Below are positions 1 through 13,008 of a stretch of 64,000 nt of DNA, in pieces; within the stretch, counting starts at the first letter, position 1; each line of letters begins with the position of its first letter. The stretch is from Calycina herbarum (Eukaryota; Ascomycota; Leotiomycetes; Helotiales; Pezizellaceae). The stretch lies in assembly GCA_001414485.1 (NCBI GenBank), contig LLEY01000010.1, forward strand, positions 248,001 through 312,000, in the 5' to 3' direction. Under the pieces are notes generated by a model. The model did not search any database. It saw nothing but the letters and a program-made list of their open reading frames with translations, and was not told the origin of the DNA. The translations under genes were made by a program, and so were the position numbers.

Positions 1-370
1 TATACTTCTTACTTATATACTAACCTTCGAGACTTAGTTACCTTTGTTTAGTTCGTATAGAGTTTCGTTATATTAAATCGTTTTTATATAATAATAGCGA
101 TAAACGAAAGAAAGAGATCTAATTAGCTATCGAGTAGAAGTTAGTAGACTATAGTAGTATTTACGATTTATTCGCTATTACTATTTATAATAATAGTAAT
201 AAATAATAATCGTAATATACTAGCTATTATTATTAGTTATATATTAGTAGCTAACTCGCCTTCGATTCTGATTTCTTTTCCTCTTTCCTTTCTAATAAAT
301 AATAATAAATCAAACTATAAGAATACTCTCTAATTAGATATATCTTTCTATACTAACGTCTTTAGATATA

Positions 371-2211
371 ACGTAGTTTATTAGAACTCGGATTATATTA
401 GGAACCGGATTAGTTTTCCTTAGTATTAAACTTAGAATATTAATAAATTAACTAAAACTACTCGGAATCCGAGGAACTAGATATATCTATAGCTTCTTAA
501 CAAGTTTATATATTATAACTAGCTTTTCTATAGATTCTATAGTATTACCTAGACAGTTAACTCTTCTTATAACTACTCTCCGCTATATATACGTCGCGTC
601 GTATCTGCTTATCTATATTCTTCTAAGCTATAATATCCTATATATCCTCTACTATAAGTATACTCTCTTAACAGACACGAGCCTTTTTAGCTCTACGGCG
701 TTTGCTTAAGGCTTCGTTAGCTGCTCGAAGAGTATATACTTTAGTAGATAGAAGAGTTATCTTATAAGCTATTCGCTCTATACTCTTAGCTAATATAGTA
801 ACTGTCTCGAAGAGTAGAGTTAGCAAGCTCTCTTAATAACAGGTAATTCGATTTCGAATAAGTGTTATTTATAAAAGAGCTTTAGTTAGGTTAGAAGAGG
901 TCTAGAAGACCTAAGGATTAGTATTAGTAGTAAAGAGTCTAGAAGGAGTTAGAGTTTATAACTTTATATTAAGCCTTAAAAGTACTACTTATAGGTTAAA
1001 GAGTACTAAGCCAGCTCTACGGAATCTAGCCTAAGTGTTTTAAGCTGTTATAGATTCTCTATATACTACTACAAAGGCTAGAAAGAACTCTACCTTTATA
1101 ATATAGTTAATATAGACTTTAATAAACGTCTTAATCTATCGACTATACGCCTGCTTTAATATACTAAAGTATCTAATATTAAGTAGCTAGGTTAGATAGA
1201 ACGAATAAGAAGGTAGTCTAAGAGTTATAATATTATATACCTTATAGTACTCTTAGAACTTAGCCGATTCGTAACTCTTATATCTATCTAATACTAGTAT
1301 TCGATATAGACTCTTTATATAAGTAGTAGTATATTTATTAAAGTGTTTCAGCTATTCTAGACCTGTCTTATTATTTGTCTATCTATTACTTATTAGTTTA
1401 ATAACCTAGTTAGATAGAAGGCCGCTGTTTATATACTAATTTAAAAGGTAGTTCTTACTCTAAACTACTAGAAATAGAGAGACACTCTAGTCTTTACTAT
1501 TAATATAAGTAATTACTATAGTCTATTTCTAATTCCCTAGCTAAACTGCCTTACCTCTACTACGTCGATCTATATAAGTTATAACTATTATAAGGCAAAT
1601 CACATCTATTATAAACCTGGTTTTATTAAAGTTATAGAAGTCGTAGTCTAAAACACTGTATTTTACTCTTATATTTTCAACTAGTCGGAACTACGAGCTA
1701 ATTAGCTTAGAACCTTCGTATAAGGCTCTTTAGAAATTATAAACGCGATTAAAACACGTCTTAAAAGCTGGTTATTGTTATATAAATCGATATATCTATA
1801 GCTTACTAACGTGTTTTCTCTCTCGCGATTTAAGTATATAATTCGCTATATCTTCTACGCTACCTAGCCGGGGTACAAACTCTCTCGAATCTAGATTAAG
1901 TATATTCTAAATAATTACTTCCTCTTCTAGCTTAGACAGTTTAACGTTTACTAGCCGTTGCTTAGAGAGAGTAGTTCAGCTGTTTATTCTACTATTTAAT
2001 ATAGAAAATAGTACTTCGTAGAGCTTTATAGCCTTCTAATAGCTTAGCTTTTTAGATATTCGAATAGCCTCGATAGCTAGAATGATTTTTGATTCTTATA
2101 GAATAACTAATATAATATATAGTAGAAAAAACGCGTTATAAAGAAAGAGGGTTAGGAATTCGCTAAAATTAATCTAGTTTCTAATATAATCTAGGTTCTA
2201 ATAAACCACGT
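371..2211 (-). mobile_element. Fot1/pogo-type DNA transposon, RIP-decayed copy 1
   Basis: The element is 1841 bp with inverted ends: ACGTAGTTTATTAG at 371 and the matching ...AATAAACCACGT ending at 2211, flanked by TA on both sides (369-370 and 2212-2213), the usual tc1/mariner-pogo target duplication. On the minus strand it is colinear with the copy at 6958-8817, including the blocks around 680-730 and 1600-1900. The transposase frame is destroyed by stops. Its left TIR reads ACGTAGTTTATTAGAACTCG where the other copy keeps ACGTGGTTTATTAGGACCTG, so this copy is more heavily mutated. Confidence 0.85.
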
Positions 2212-2229
2212 TATATATATATATATACT

Positions 2230-3130
2230 ATATATATAACGTAAGTCTTTACCTTTAGAGTCGGGGCTAACTTAGAGTACTAATTAGTTTATATAGTAAA
2301 ATACCTCTTTCTTACTCTGCTAGTACTCTTCTAGATACCTACCGCGTCTACTACGTTTAGTACCTTCGAGTAAAAGCTAGAGACAGAGAGTACGAGTATG
2401 TCTTCGCAAAAGATATATCTAAGAAGTACGAGTGTTATATTAGATAGAACGCTGTTTATGTCCTAGTAAGTAGTTCTAAGTCTAAACTAAGTCTAAATAT
2501 ATACTAACTATTATAGTTACTCTAGTTCGTAGAGAAGGAGTTTACTATCTTATAGCTCTTAGAAAGCCTAGTTACGATTAAGAAGGCTAATAAGGCTATT
2601 AATAAGATTATAGTCGTTACTACTACGACAGTACCTAAGACTATAACAGAGTTATAATACGCGCTTCTTAAGAAGACTCGAGCGCTTTACGTCGAGGTTA
2701 CTATAAGTACTTCTTTCTTAGTTAGTATAGTTATAGAAATAACTTAGACTAATATTCTAACAGGCTAGTAATACTATATAGGCCTAGATTCGAGACCTCT
2801 TTAAAGCCTATCTAAAGAGCTTATAAGTCTCTTCTACTTCTTCTATTATAGATAGTCGTCGAAGTAAGAAGCGTAAGTACGTAGAAGTAGAGAGAGCTTT
2901 TAAGAACGAGCTAGTTTAGGTCTCTTTTAGTAGAGAGAATAGCGAGGAGAAGGATTATAAGAACGAGGATAATAAGAAGAAGACTAAGGCTACTGCTATA
3001 TAGCTAGCTAATAAGGTAGCTAGAGTAGAGAAGGTTAAGCTTTAGATTCTATTTAGTAGTAACTTAGTATTATCTTCTTATTCTTCTACTTTATCGATTT
3101 TAAGTTACTCGGAGATAACTAGGATTAGTA
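2230..3130 (+). pseudogene. Unassigned RIP-damaged coding remnant
   Basis: On the plus strand one frame stays protein-like over long stretches between TAG/TAA stops. Part of it, around 2840-3060, is rich in Lys, Arg, Glu and Asp (for example SRRSKKRKYVEVE), which resembles a nuclear or nucleic-acid-binding tail. It lies between the first Fot1-type copy and the minus-strand gypsy pol, and is on the opposite strand to the gypsy element. It may be a gag-like or accessory frame of another element. I cannot name it. Confidence 0.3.
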
Positions 3131-3299
3131 GATATTCTTAAGAGTTGTTTAGTTAAATAATAAACTCTTTACTCGTTCTTATCTATTTCTTATATACGTA
3201 TCTATTTAGAGAGTAGTTAGAGTAGTCTAGGTTACTCTAGGTATTTACCGTAGAAGTCTCTTAATTAATATAGTAAACCTTGAAAATTATTAGTAGAAT

Positions 3300-6200
3300 A
3301 CTAAGTAGAGTCTAAATCGTAGCTAATCTATTTTATCTAATATTATAGCTATTTCCTAAAAAGTTAGCTAGTAAGAATCTCTTAGACTTCCTATTCTTAT
3401 ATATCTTGAATAATCTCTAGAGGTAGCTCTAGAGCTTCCTATCTAGGTAGAGTAGTATTCGAGTTCTTAGATAGTATATCTATAGCGAAAACGTTATAAA
3501 TTAATAATCCTTCTAAGAGCTTTAACTTATAAGAGTGTCTAATACGTTCTAGTATTTTAAAAGGTTCTGTCTACTACTTAACTAACTTTTAGCTAGGTCG
3601 ATTTATCTTAAGGTTCCTAGTTAATAAGTAGATCTTATTACTAATATCCTAGTCGATAGCTCTTTAGTATTAATTCGTACTATCTTATATTCTCTACTAG
3701 GCTTTGATTATATTATCTTTAACTATGTTCTAAGCTAAGTATATACGTCGGGCTATTTTAACTACTTTATTATAATTTAATCGTTTCTAGAGAATAGAAG
3801 TCTTTAGAGTATTCTAGTTCTACGAGGTTCTTAAATCAAGTTCGAACTTAAGCTAATAAGAGGTTATACTAATTAAGAAGTATAGAAGAGTTATTTATAC
3901 TCGGTCTATTAGAGGGATTAACTCGCTCTAATTATCCTAGTAGTAGGTAACGAAAGGCCTTAGCCTCTAATTAATATATTAGTTTATAATCTCTATCTAA
4001 CTATCTGTTTATTTAAAGTAAGCTATAGAGAGCTTAAGCTTAATACTAATAATATAATAGAATTCTATCTAAAAAGCTAAGACGAATTAAGGTCTTCTAT
4101 TAGATATAATTAATTTAGAATAGTATCTAAAATAATAGATCTACTATATAAAAAGTTAAGCTAATCCTCTAACGTCGGTCATAGAATAGTAGAGAATAGA
4201 TACTAAATTCTTTCTAAGATAGTCGATAAATACTAGTATAGTATTATATCTATATTTGTCTTTTAAAAAGAACTTAAAATCTATATATAAATACTATATT
4301 AGGTAATCGAGAACTAGTAGTAGGTGAAGAAACTCTTACTATTTAGTCTATTAAGAATAAAAGTATCTATATACTTAGTACTTAGCTACGTATACTTTAT
4401 AGTCTAAACCTATACTAATCTAGTAGTAGATAGAAGCTAATAACTAGTATATCTTTTAAGTACTTAGGTAAGTACTAAATACTTAGTTATAGACTTCTTA
4501 GATTAGATTTATATAGAGTTTAGTATTTCTTTAGATATAAAGCTATTCTCTAAATAGAAGTAAATTATCTAACGAGATAATATAATCGTTTTTAAGCTTA
4601 CTACGATTTTTCTAAAATAATTATATATTATCTATCTTTAGCTTCTAAATCAGGTCTAACCTAGATTCTAATATAATATCTAACTAAATCGTACTAATAG
4701 ATATCGCTTGTTTTTATAAAAAGGTTTAAATAAGGTCGACGTTAATTTAGAGGTCTAATCTAATAGGTTAAAAAAGAGTACGTAAGTAGCTATCTAACTT
4801 AACTTAATCTTATATTTTAATATCTTACTTACGTCTAGTTAGAATATCTGTCTTTTGATTTACTATTTTAAACGTGAATTAGATCTAGAAATTAAAGTTA
4901 AATAGGAATTCTATTTATTATACTTATTTAGTAGTAAGTAGCTTAGTTGTTATAAAGTATTCTAGAGAACTATAGTCTAAGTAGACGTCGATATACTTCT
5001 GATATAATATAAGTTTAAGCTACTACTTCTTAAAAGCTTTGATAATTATAAACAATTCCTTATCGTAGATTTCTTAATTCGCTTTATAGCTAACTAGGAC
5101 ATAGATATAAAAACCTATAGAATACTACTAATTACTATATTATTAGAAGAATATATCTACTATTACTCTATTAGAAGAGTCTATCTCTAGCTTTAAATTA
5201 AGTTTAGAGTCGAAGTAGTATAAAGCTTAAACTAAGAGTAGCTAGGTCTATAATTCTTTAAAAGCTTTCTTATATTTAGGTGTTTATTAAAACGGCTCTA
5301 AAGAGCGTGTTATAGTAGTTAGAAGTTTTACGATTTTACTAAAGTTCTTAATAAATTATCTATAGAATCTATAAAAGCCTAAGTAGAGCTTTATATCTAT
5401 TATAGTACTAGGTTAGGTCTAGTTACGTAGAGGTTCTACTTTCTTAGAATCTACTTCGAGTTCTTTCGTAGTTAATATATAACTAAGATATTTAACTTAG
5501 GTAATACTAAATTCGCTTTTCTTAATATCTACTTAAAGTCCTACTTTCTAGAGCTAATTTAGAACCTTTCTAATTTATTTTTTATATTCTTTAATACTAT
5601 CTAAATAAATTAATATATTATCTAAGTAAGTAATATAGAAGTTATCTAGATATTTAATTAAGACGTTGTTTATATAATATTAGTAGATAGCGGGTCTATT
5701 ATAGAGTCTAAAGAGAAGGACCTTATATTTATATATTCTATATCTAGTTCTAAACGTAGTTATCTCTTCTAAGTTAGAGTCTATTTAGATATAATAGAAA
5801 GCTTATTATATATCTAACTTAGTAAAGATCTTAGCTTTCCTTATTCTTAAAAGAAGTTCGTTAATATAAGAAATCAAGTAAAAGTCGTTTTAGATAAGAG
5901 TATTAAGCTTCTAATAATTAATATAGAACTATAGCTTATTACTATTAGACTTTTTAATAAAGAGTATTAGTAAGACGAAAGAACTATTACTATTAATAAT
6001 AAATCCTTTATTTAAATTATTAATAAGATGCTCTTTCGTTGCTTATAGCTCTATAGTTAACTATTAATATAGAAGAGAGTAGAAGATAAGAAATAGTTTA
6101 TTTAAAGTGATTTTATAATTATATTTATAATAAGAAGGAAGTTTATTTAAGACTACTTTTAAGAATATATCTTAGTATAAGAAATAATATTTAAGAAGTT

Positions 6201-9200
6201 AGAACTATATTAGATCTATAGTCTTAGTATTATTTATAAGCAGAGCTAACTTCTCTTTAATAATCTAGTCTAATTCGTAGATACTAGTTATAAAGAACTT
6301 AATATTAGGTTATTTTATATTAAAATATAAAGTATTCGTACTTATCTTACTAATAAATAAGTATATAATCTAATCTGTCTAAGCTATATCTATAGGTCTA
6401 AGAGAACTTAGACTAGAGTTAGAGATAGAAATATTAGAAGTTAGAGTCGTAGATAATAGTAATAACTTAGCTAAGAGTTTACTATTCTTCTATTGTTTTT
6501 TATCTTAATAAAGAGTATAGTCTCTTTGATTTATATCTAACTATATATTTAAATAAAGCTTCTAGATCTAGCTAGAAGTTAAAAAAAGTAAGATCTTCTT
6601 TCTAAAGTAAAAAGTTAGTAAGGTTTTAACTAGCTAAATAAGTTAATTTCTAGTAGAGTTAAGGAGAATTTTAAAATAGTTTAACTATTTATTACTAATA
6701 ATTAAGTCTTATTATCTTAGATCTAAGACGATAAAGAGGTAGTTATAAATATAACGTCTATCTAGGTTTAGATATAGTTATATAAACTACGTTACCTTAC
6801 TCTTAATACTCCTATTATATCTACGAATAGATACTAAGTATAGTAAATTTTAAATCTATAATCCTAGTAATTAGGCTAGTTATAGAGCTAAAGGTCGATT
6901 TAAGAATAGAAAACTGTTTACTTCTATATCTATTAAAGCTTATAACTTAATACTATAACGTGGTTTATCAGGACCTGGCGTATATCAGGACCTGGCGTAC
7001 TTTTCCTATCTTCTCTACTTTATTATTTTAATACGCGTTATCTTAACAACCACTAATAGAAATTCAAACTTAAGAAGCTTGAATCATCTTAGCTATCGAG
7101 GTTATCCGATTATCTAAAAAGCTTAGTTGTCGAGCTACTGTAAAAATCTACAAAGTCTCTAAAACTAGCCTTCGCTGTAGAATAAATAGCTAACTTCCTC
7201 TTCTAGAACGACGGCTAGCAAATATTAAATTAACTTAACTTAAGGAGGAAGTGATTCTTTAGAATATACTTGACTTAGATTCTAGAGGGTTTGCACCCTG
7301 GCTAGCTAGTGTGGAAGATATAGCAAATTATATCCTCGAATCGCGGGGAGGGAAACGCGTTAGTAAGCTTTAGACATATCGATTTGTACAACGATAACTA
7401 GGGTTAAAGACGCGTTTTAATCGCGTTTACGACTTCTAAAGAGCCTTATACGAAGATCCTGACCTAATTAGCGCGTGGTTCCGACTTATGTAAAATATAA
7501 GAGTAAAATACAGCGTTTTAGATTACGATTTCTATAACTTCGACGAAACAGGCTTTATAATAGATATGATTTACCCTACAATAGTTGTTACACGTGTAGA
7601 TCGACGTAGTAGAGGCAAGGCAGTTCAGCTAGGCAATCGGGAATAGGCTATAGTAATTACTTATATTAATAGCAAGAGTTAGGATATCCCTCTATTTTTG
7701 GTCGTCTAAGAGAAGAATCATCTTACGAATTAGTATATAGACGGCGGCCTCCTATACGACTAGGTTATTAAACCGATAAGTAATAGATAGATAAATAACG
7801 AGACAGGTCTAGAATAGCTAAAACACTTTAATAAACATACTGCTAGTTATATAAAGGGTCTATATCGAATACTAGTATTAGATAGGTATAAGAGTTATAA
7901 ATCGGCCGAATTTCAAGAGTATTATAAAGCATATAATATTATAACTCTTAGACTACCTCCTCACTTATCCTATATAACCTAACTACTTAATATTAGGTGC
8001 TTTAGTATATTAAAGCAGGCGTATAGTCGGCAGATTAAGACGTTTATCAAAGCCTATATTAACTATATTACGAAGGTGGAGTTCTTTTTAGCTTTTATAG
8101 TAGTATATAAAGAATTAATAACGGTCTAGAACGCTTAAGCTGGATTCTATAGAGCTGGCCTAGTGCCTTTTAACCTGTAAGTAGTACTTTCAAAGCTTAA
8201 CGTAAGGTTATAGACTCTAACTCTCCTAAGACCCTCTACTGCCAATTCTAATACTTAGATCTCCTAGACTCCTTTAAACCCTACTAAAGCGCTCTTATAA
8301 TCGACTCTTATTTAGAAACGGATTGCCTATCACTAGGGGAGCTCGCTAACTCTACTATTTAAGACAGTTGCTATATTAGCAAAAGGTATAGAGTGAATAG
8401 CCTATAAGATAACCTTGTTATCTACTAAAGTACGTACCCTTCGAGCAGCGAATAAAGCCTTAAGCAAACGCCGTAGAGCTAAAAAGACTTGTGTATATTA
8501 AGAGGGGGCACTTATAGTAGAGGATGTCTAAGATCTTTTAACTTAAAAGGACGTTAACGAGCAAGTACGACGCGACTTACGTGTAGAGAGGGGTAATAAG
8601 AAGGAGAGGCAATCGTCTAGACAGCGTTATAGCACTTACAGAAAAGCTGGTTATAATATACAAACTTGTTAAATAGATGTAGATATGTCTAATTCTTCGG
8701 ATTCTAAGTAGTTATAGTTAATTTAATATGTTATAGTTAATTTATTAATATTTAAAGTTGAATACTAAGGAAAAGTGCGCTAGGTCCTGATATACGCCAG
8801 GTCCTAATAAACCACGTTATCTATATATACTAAGAGTCGTATTTATAAGAAATTAGTTTCCTCTTATAAGACTAGAAATATTAAGGTTTAATAAGTTGTG
8901 TTTATATAAGCTTAGGAAGGAGTCTTTACCTAGGCTGTCTTATTTTCTTTATAATCTAGGTCTAAATTAGAGTACTTTATAGAGACTTATATATTATCTT
9001 CGTCTACTTCCTAGACTATCTCTTTAATACTAGATAGCTAAGAGTAATCGGGTTTGTAATATCTAGGCTTACCGTAGTAGTAACACGTTATACTAGCTTA
9101 GACTTAGTTTATAGTCTTTTAACGTTCGAGAGTTAGTATAGATTTGAAAGTATAAGAAGTAGTCTAAACAGTAGAGAAGAATTCTTATATAAGTAGAGAG

Positions 9201-11000
9201 AGTTTTAGTATTATATTAGATAAGAGTTAAAAGGTAGTTCTTTTAACTAAAGTAGTTATACTAACTAGCTTAGTTATATTAGCTATATATATATTAGTTC
9301 GACTTAGTAGTCGATAGCTTAATATAAAAAGAGTATATATTCTTATAACTATCGTTGATATATACTAAGTACTCGGTGTTGTTTATATACCTACTCTTCT
9401 TATTAAGCGAGAAGAGCACGGTACGTAGAAGTGCTATAAAGCACGTATAAGTGCTAACTACTTATATATACCGATAGTATAACTTAGCGTTTTAGCGTTT
9501 TTCCTTATCTAGAGCTAGAAGATCTACTACTATTTTAACGAAGTTATAGTTCTAACGTCTCTTAAGTATAGTAGCTAAGTTTCGTAGCTATAGTATAATC
9601 TTTTCCTATATATAGAAGAACTGTTCTAACTCTAGTATCTTTCTAAGTATAGCTATACTTAAAAAGCAATCTCTAAAGTTAGTAAACGTTTCTCTAGTAT
9701 AATCCTTTCTACTTATTTATAAGGCTTAGAAAGCGTTCTATATATCCTCTATCTTATATCTAGTTAAGAAATATAAATCTAAAAGTTTAATTATATCTTA
9801 ATAATTATAGAAAGTAATATAAATTAACTTAGACTTGTATCTAGGTTTAAGATAGTTCTTAGTAAGTCTAGTAGTTATTCCTTATATAAGAGTCTTTTAA
9901 GTTAGACTTATATTATAATAATTAGTATTTACTAGTAGTCTATCGCGTATTAATATCTTCTATTATTAGTATATAAGTAATATACTATTATCTAAGAGTT
10001 TAATCTTTTCTATAATCTTACTTTTAGCAGGTTAGAGAGGATTTAGAGTACCTTCGGAAGCAGGTAGAGTAGTCTGCTATCGAGAGAAGGTATTAGAGAC
10101 AGGATCTCTTAAGTAAAAGAGATCTAGTATAGGACTTAGAAGAGAAGAAGAGTCGTTCTTAGATTAGGATTATTAAGATTAAGAGTCTCTGATTTAATTC
10201 CTAAGTTTACTTATAATTAATTCTAACTATATAAACTAATTAATATTATCTTAAAGTTTTTCTTCTAAGTCTTATACTATGTCTTATATCTCGTCTATAT
10301 TAGAAAAGTCTTAGTTGTTTTTAGAGTTTTAAATAGAGCTCTTTTCTTTCTAGAACCTTTTGTTTTTAGACGTATAAGTACGATTCGTAGACCTTTTAGA
10401 TAGAGGCTTACTAGTTTCTCTAGTAGGTTACTTAATACTCTTAAGCGAAGCTTTAGAAGAACCTAGAGTCTCTTCTTATTCTAGTATATTATATACTATT
10501 TAGAGAGGTTAAGAGATAGATTTAGAAGCCTTCTAAGTAACTATATATTATCGACTATCTATATCTTATATAGTAATCTCTATATAGAGAGAGTTATTAG
10601 AAGTCTTAAAAGTACTTAGTATAGTCTACTCTACTTAATATAGAAACTATCTACGATTTTACTAGCTAACTATTTAGATACTAAACCCTAGTATTACTAG
10701 CTATCTAGGTAGTCTCTAATTACCTAGCTATTTAAGATTATTAATATACTAATTCGAATCTAGGCTAAGTCGAATTCGAAGCAGGTACGCCGGCGCGCTT
10801 AAGTAAGATATTATAATAAGCCGTCTCTAGCGAAGTCGAATTTAGTCTTTTAATATAATAATACGAAACAAATACTACTATAAAAAAGGTATATAGAAGT
10901 ATATTTAATAGAATAATATATCTAAATACTAGGCTCTAATACGAAGGAAAAGACTAAATTAGTCTTTCTTAATAAAGAGAAAGTAGCTATTTATAAGAGG
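3300..11000 (-). mobile_element. Ty3/gypsy LTR retroelement remnant, split by a Fot1 insertion
   Basis: Reading the minus strand, the order is gag (high coordinates) then pol (low coordinates). 9044-9085 encodes CYYYGKPRYYKPDY, a CCHC zinc knuckle in which Cys and His codons have become Tyr. Reverse transcriptase is seen at 5680-5720 (LYNRPA, from the usual GL-NAPA motif) and 5590-5636 (YLDN, from YLDD). 5020-5110 gives a frame with EIYDKEL, the RNase H connection typical of Ty3/gypsy. Integrase-like sequence lies around 3400-4500. The pogo-type element at 6958-8817 separates gag from most of pol. I could not identify LTRs, so the outer limits are approximate. Confidence 0.75.
6958..8817 (+). 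mobile_element. Fot1/pogo-type DNA transposon, copy 2 (transposase pseudogene)
   Basis: The element is 1860 bp with TIRs of about 35 bp beginning ACGTGGTTTATYAGGACCTG, each containing a repeated CAGGACCTGGCG motif, and a TA target duplication (6956-6957, 8818-8819). The plus strand from about 7230 to 8700 encodes a CENP-B/DDE superfamily transposase: NFDETGF at about 7540 (first Asp), LDRYKSY at about 7877 (second Asp), then RLPPHLSY and LLNIRCFS where the third Asp has become Asn. Many Trp and Gln codons are now TAG/TAA. Length, TIR and TA duplication fit the Fot1 group. It lies inside the gypsy element and keeps more CA/TG than its host, so it is probably the younger insertion. Confidence 0.9.
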
Positions 11001-11636
11001 TTTAGATAATAGTAAGTCTAGAAGCTATCTAACTATTCTAAATTCTAAAATAATATCTATATTATATTCTATTTAGTACGTAGACTCGGCAATTCTAATT
11101 CCGATTATTCCGATTAATTCCTAATAGTACTATTATATCGACGACGTTTTAAAGACTATAGGTTTTCTTACTCGTTTATAAGTAGCTATATAGAGCTAGT
11201 ATAGATCTATTATATAGTATTTAGATTAAGTTTAATAAGAAGACGTCTTAAACAACGTTTCTAGTAATTAATTAAAGAAGACTATAAATAAAGAAGAATA
11301 AGAAAGTACTCTATATTATAAATATATCTTATATAGACTACTTAGATAATTATAAGTAAACTAAGTAGAAGAATAATACTATTTATAGGTAGTAAAGTAT
11401 ATAGAAGAGAAGGAGTCTATATATTCGTTATATAGAGTTGTTACGTGGCCGAGTTTTGGTGTTCCTCACGTGACCCGTTTTTTTTAACTTTTAAGTGGTG
11501 GCCTGAACACCGGACAGTATAATATAGATCATATTTCAACATTCTGCCAAAAGGCGGTGTACCGAAACTTACGTCTGGCACCTCCGTACAAACCACCCTC
11601 CACAATTCTTCTTTGCCTCCACTGAATACTGCCACA

Positions 11637-13008
11637 ATGGATAAAAACATCAGTCCCCACGAACCTGAAAAGGAGGTCAACGTTTTCCGACTCCTCACAT
11701 CGATGCTTCCACCGAATATCGCCACAACAGACCAAGCCGTCGCCCTTCAGTGGCCTGAAAAGCAGATTTACCCCCCTAGAAACGATTTCCAGACCAATCT
11801 TGCGTCAATACCTCCATCGAATATGGCTACAATGGATGAAGTCATCAGTCCCCACGAAAACGAGAAGGAAGTCAATGGTTTCCAACTCCTTTTTGCATCA
11901 ACCGTGGCTGCTCCAGTGTCAACAACCAATGTGCGAAGCCAAAACACCCTGCCTCCGGAAGACCACAGCGGATTCTTTGCAGTCGTTGAGGATACCAAAG
12001 TGGAACGTACAAGATCCGCATCGAACCGCAGGAACCCTAGGCCAAGCAACCCCAAGAAGCGAAAAAGCCGAGACGGAGATCACCAAAAGAGGAATTTACG
12101 ATACCGACAGACCAGTGACACCACATCCAAACCGACACCACAAGCATGGATTAAGAGTCTCGACAAGCCGTTTCGTTTCTTGGATCTGCCACTAGAATTG
12201 CGTCGAAAGGTGTACGCCTACTTGATACCACAACGGACCATCATCTATGGACTCCGCGAAAGATTCAAGGTTGACTTCGAGCACTGCTTTCATTGTGAGC
12301 CTGCCTGGCGGGGAAAAAGCTTCAAGGGCCATAACCTCTATGTGCTTTCGAGGCAAATAAGCGAGGAGACACTGAGCATGCTCTACGGTGAAAACATATT
12401 CCAGATCGATTGGCATGGACGACGTGGGGAAGATATTCTTGCAGGACTTCCGGGGTACTATTCACAGAAAATTAAGAAAATTTGCATTTTCGCCGAAGTA
12501 CAACAAAATCGCACCAGATACGCCCCGAGAAAGTCCCCGCTTGATTCGGTCTGGTCTCCAATCCTTCCAAATTTGATATCTTTCCAGCTTGTACTACGAC
12601 AACCGTTACCGTTTTATAACGACAATCATCCTTGGTTGCTCTTCAGGGAGGGCAGTCTCGTTCACCTACGATCGCACACAGAGAAGATGGAGGTATGGAT
12701 TGAAGTAAGCAACTTTTCCCTTGGTTTTCATTCTTGAAGTCCTATTCCTAGTGGTTGAGAGCAAATTTCCTCCTCACTCATTATTGCTCTTGGCTCCTGA
12801 ATCAAGGAGAAAAATAGATGCTGATTTGTTACAGTGGGTTGAGGATTTTTTGAAGTTCTTTGACAGCCGGTTTCCCAACGACTTCCAAATACTAGTCGAT
12901 GCACGCAACGGACGAGAGACGGAGTTGGCTGCGGTAGCGTTTCTGGGAAGCAAATATGTCGGATTTCAACATCCCAAACCATCAAAGTTTCAGGAGAAGC
13001 AAGAATGA
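11637..13008 (+). CDS. 2EXR/F-box-like protein A (413 aa)
   Basis: Exons 11637-12704 and 12835-13008, joined in phase 0 by a GTAAGC..TTACAG intron. The start is the first in-frame ATG. The core, from about residue 180, contains FRFLDLPLELRRKVYAYLIP, the LPxELR type of motif that opens fungal 2EXR/F-box-like domains, followed by a region with L-S-R-Q-I-S-E-E-T-L and APRKSPLDSVWSPI. The region from the LDLP motif to the C terminus is clearly homologous to the gene at 15306. The N terminus is low-complexity, with a threefold repeat (PPxNxATxD...EKEVN..F.LL) whose first copy starts upstream of the ATG. Function is unknown; proteins of this kind may be adaptor-like. It is the first gene next to the RIP island. 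Confidence 0.75.

Larger units (their letters stand above)
1..11436. repeat. RIP-mutated transposon island
   Basis: This block is very rich in TA and poor in CA and TG dinucleotides, while CG is still common. That is what cytosine-to-thymine change at CpA on both strands (fungal RIP) produces. No long open frame survives, and TAG/TAA interrupt every recognisable coding stretch. It contains two Fot1/pogo-type transposons and one Ty3/gypsy element, listed separately. 1-370 is AT-rich and I recognise nothing specific in it. The change to ordinary gene-bearing composition is abrupt at about 11436. Confidence 0.9.

Noticed and set aside
1..11436. Long direct repeats that could be LTRs of the gypsy element.
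   Set aside because: Comparing 2230-3460 with 10700-11436 by eye showed no convincing match; RIP may have hidden them.
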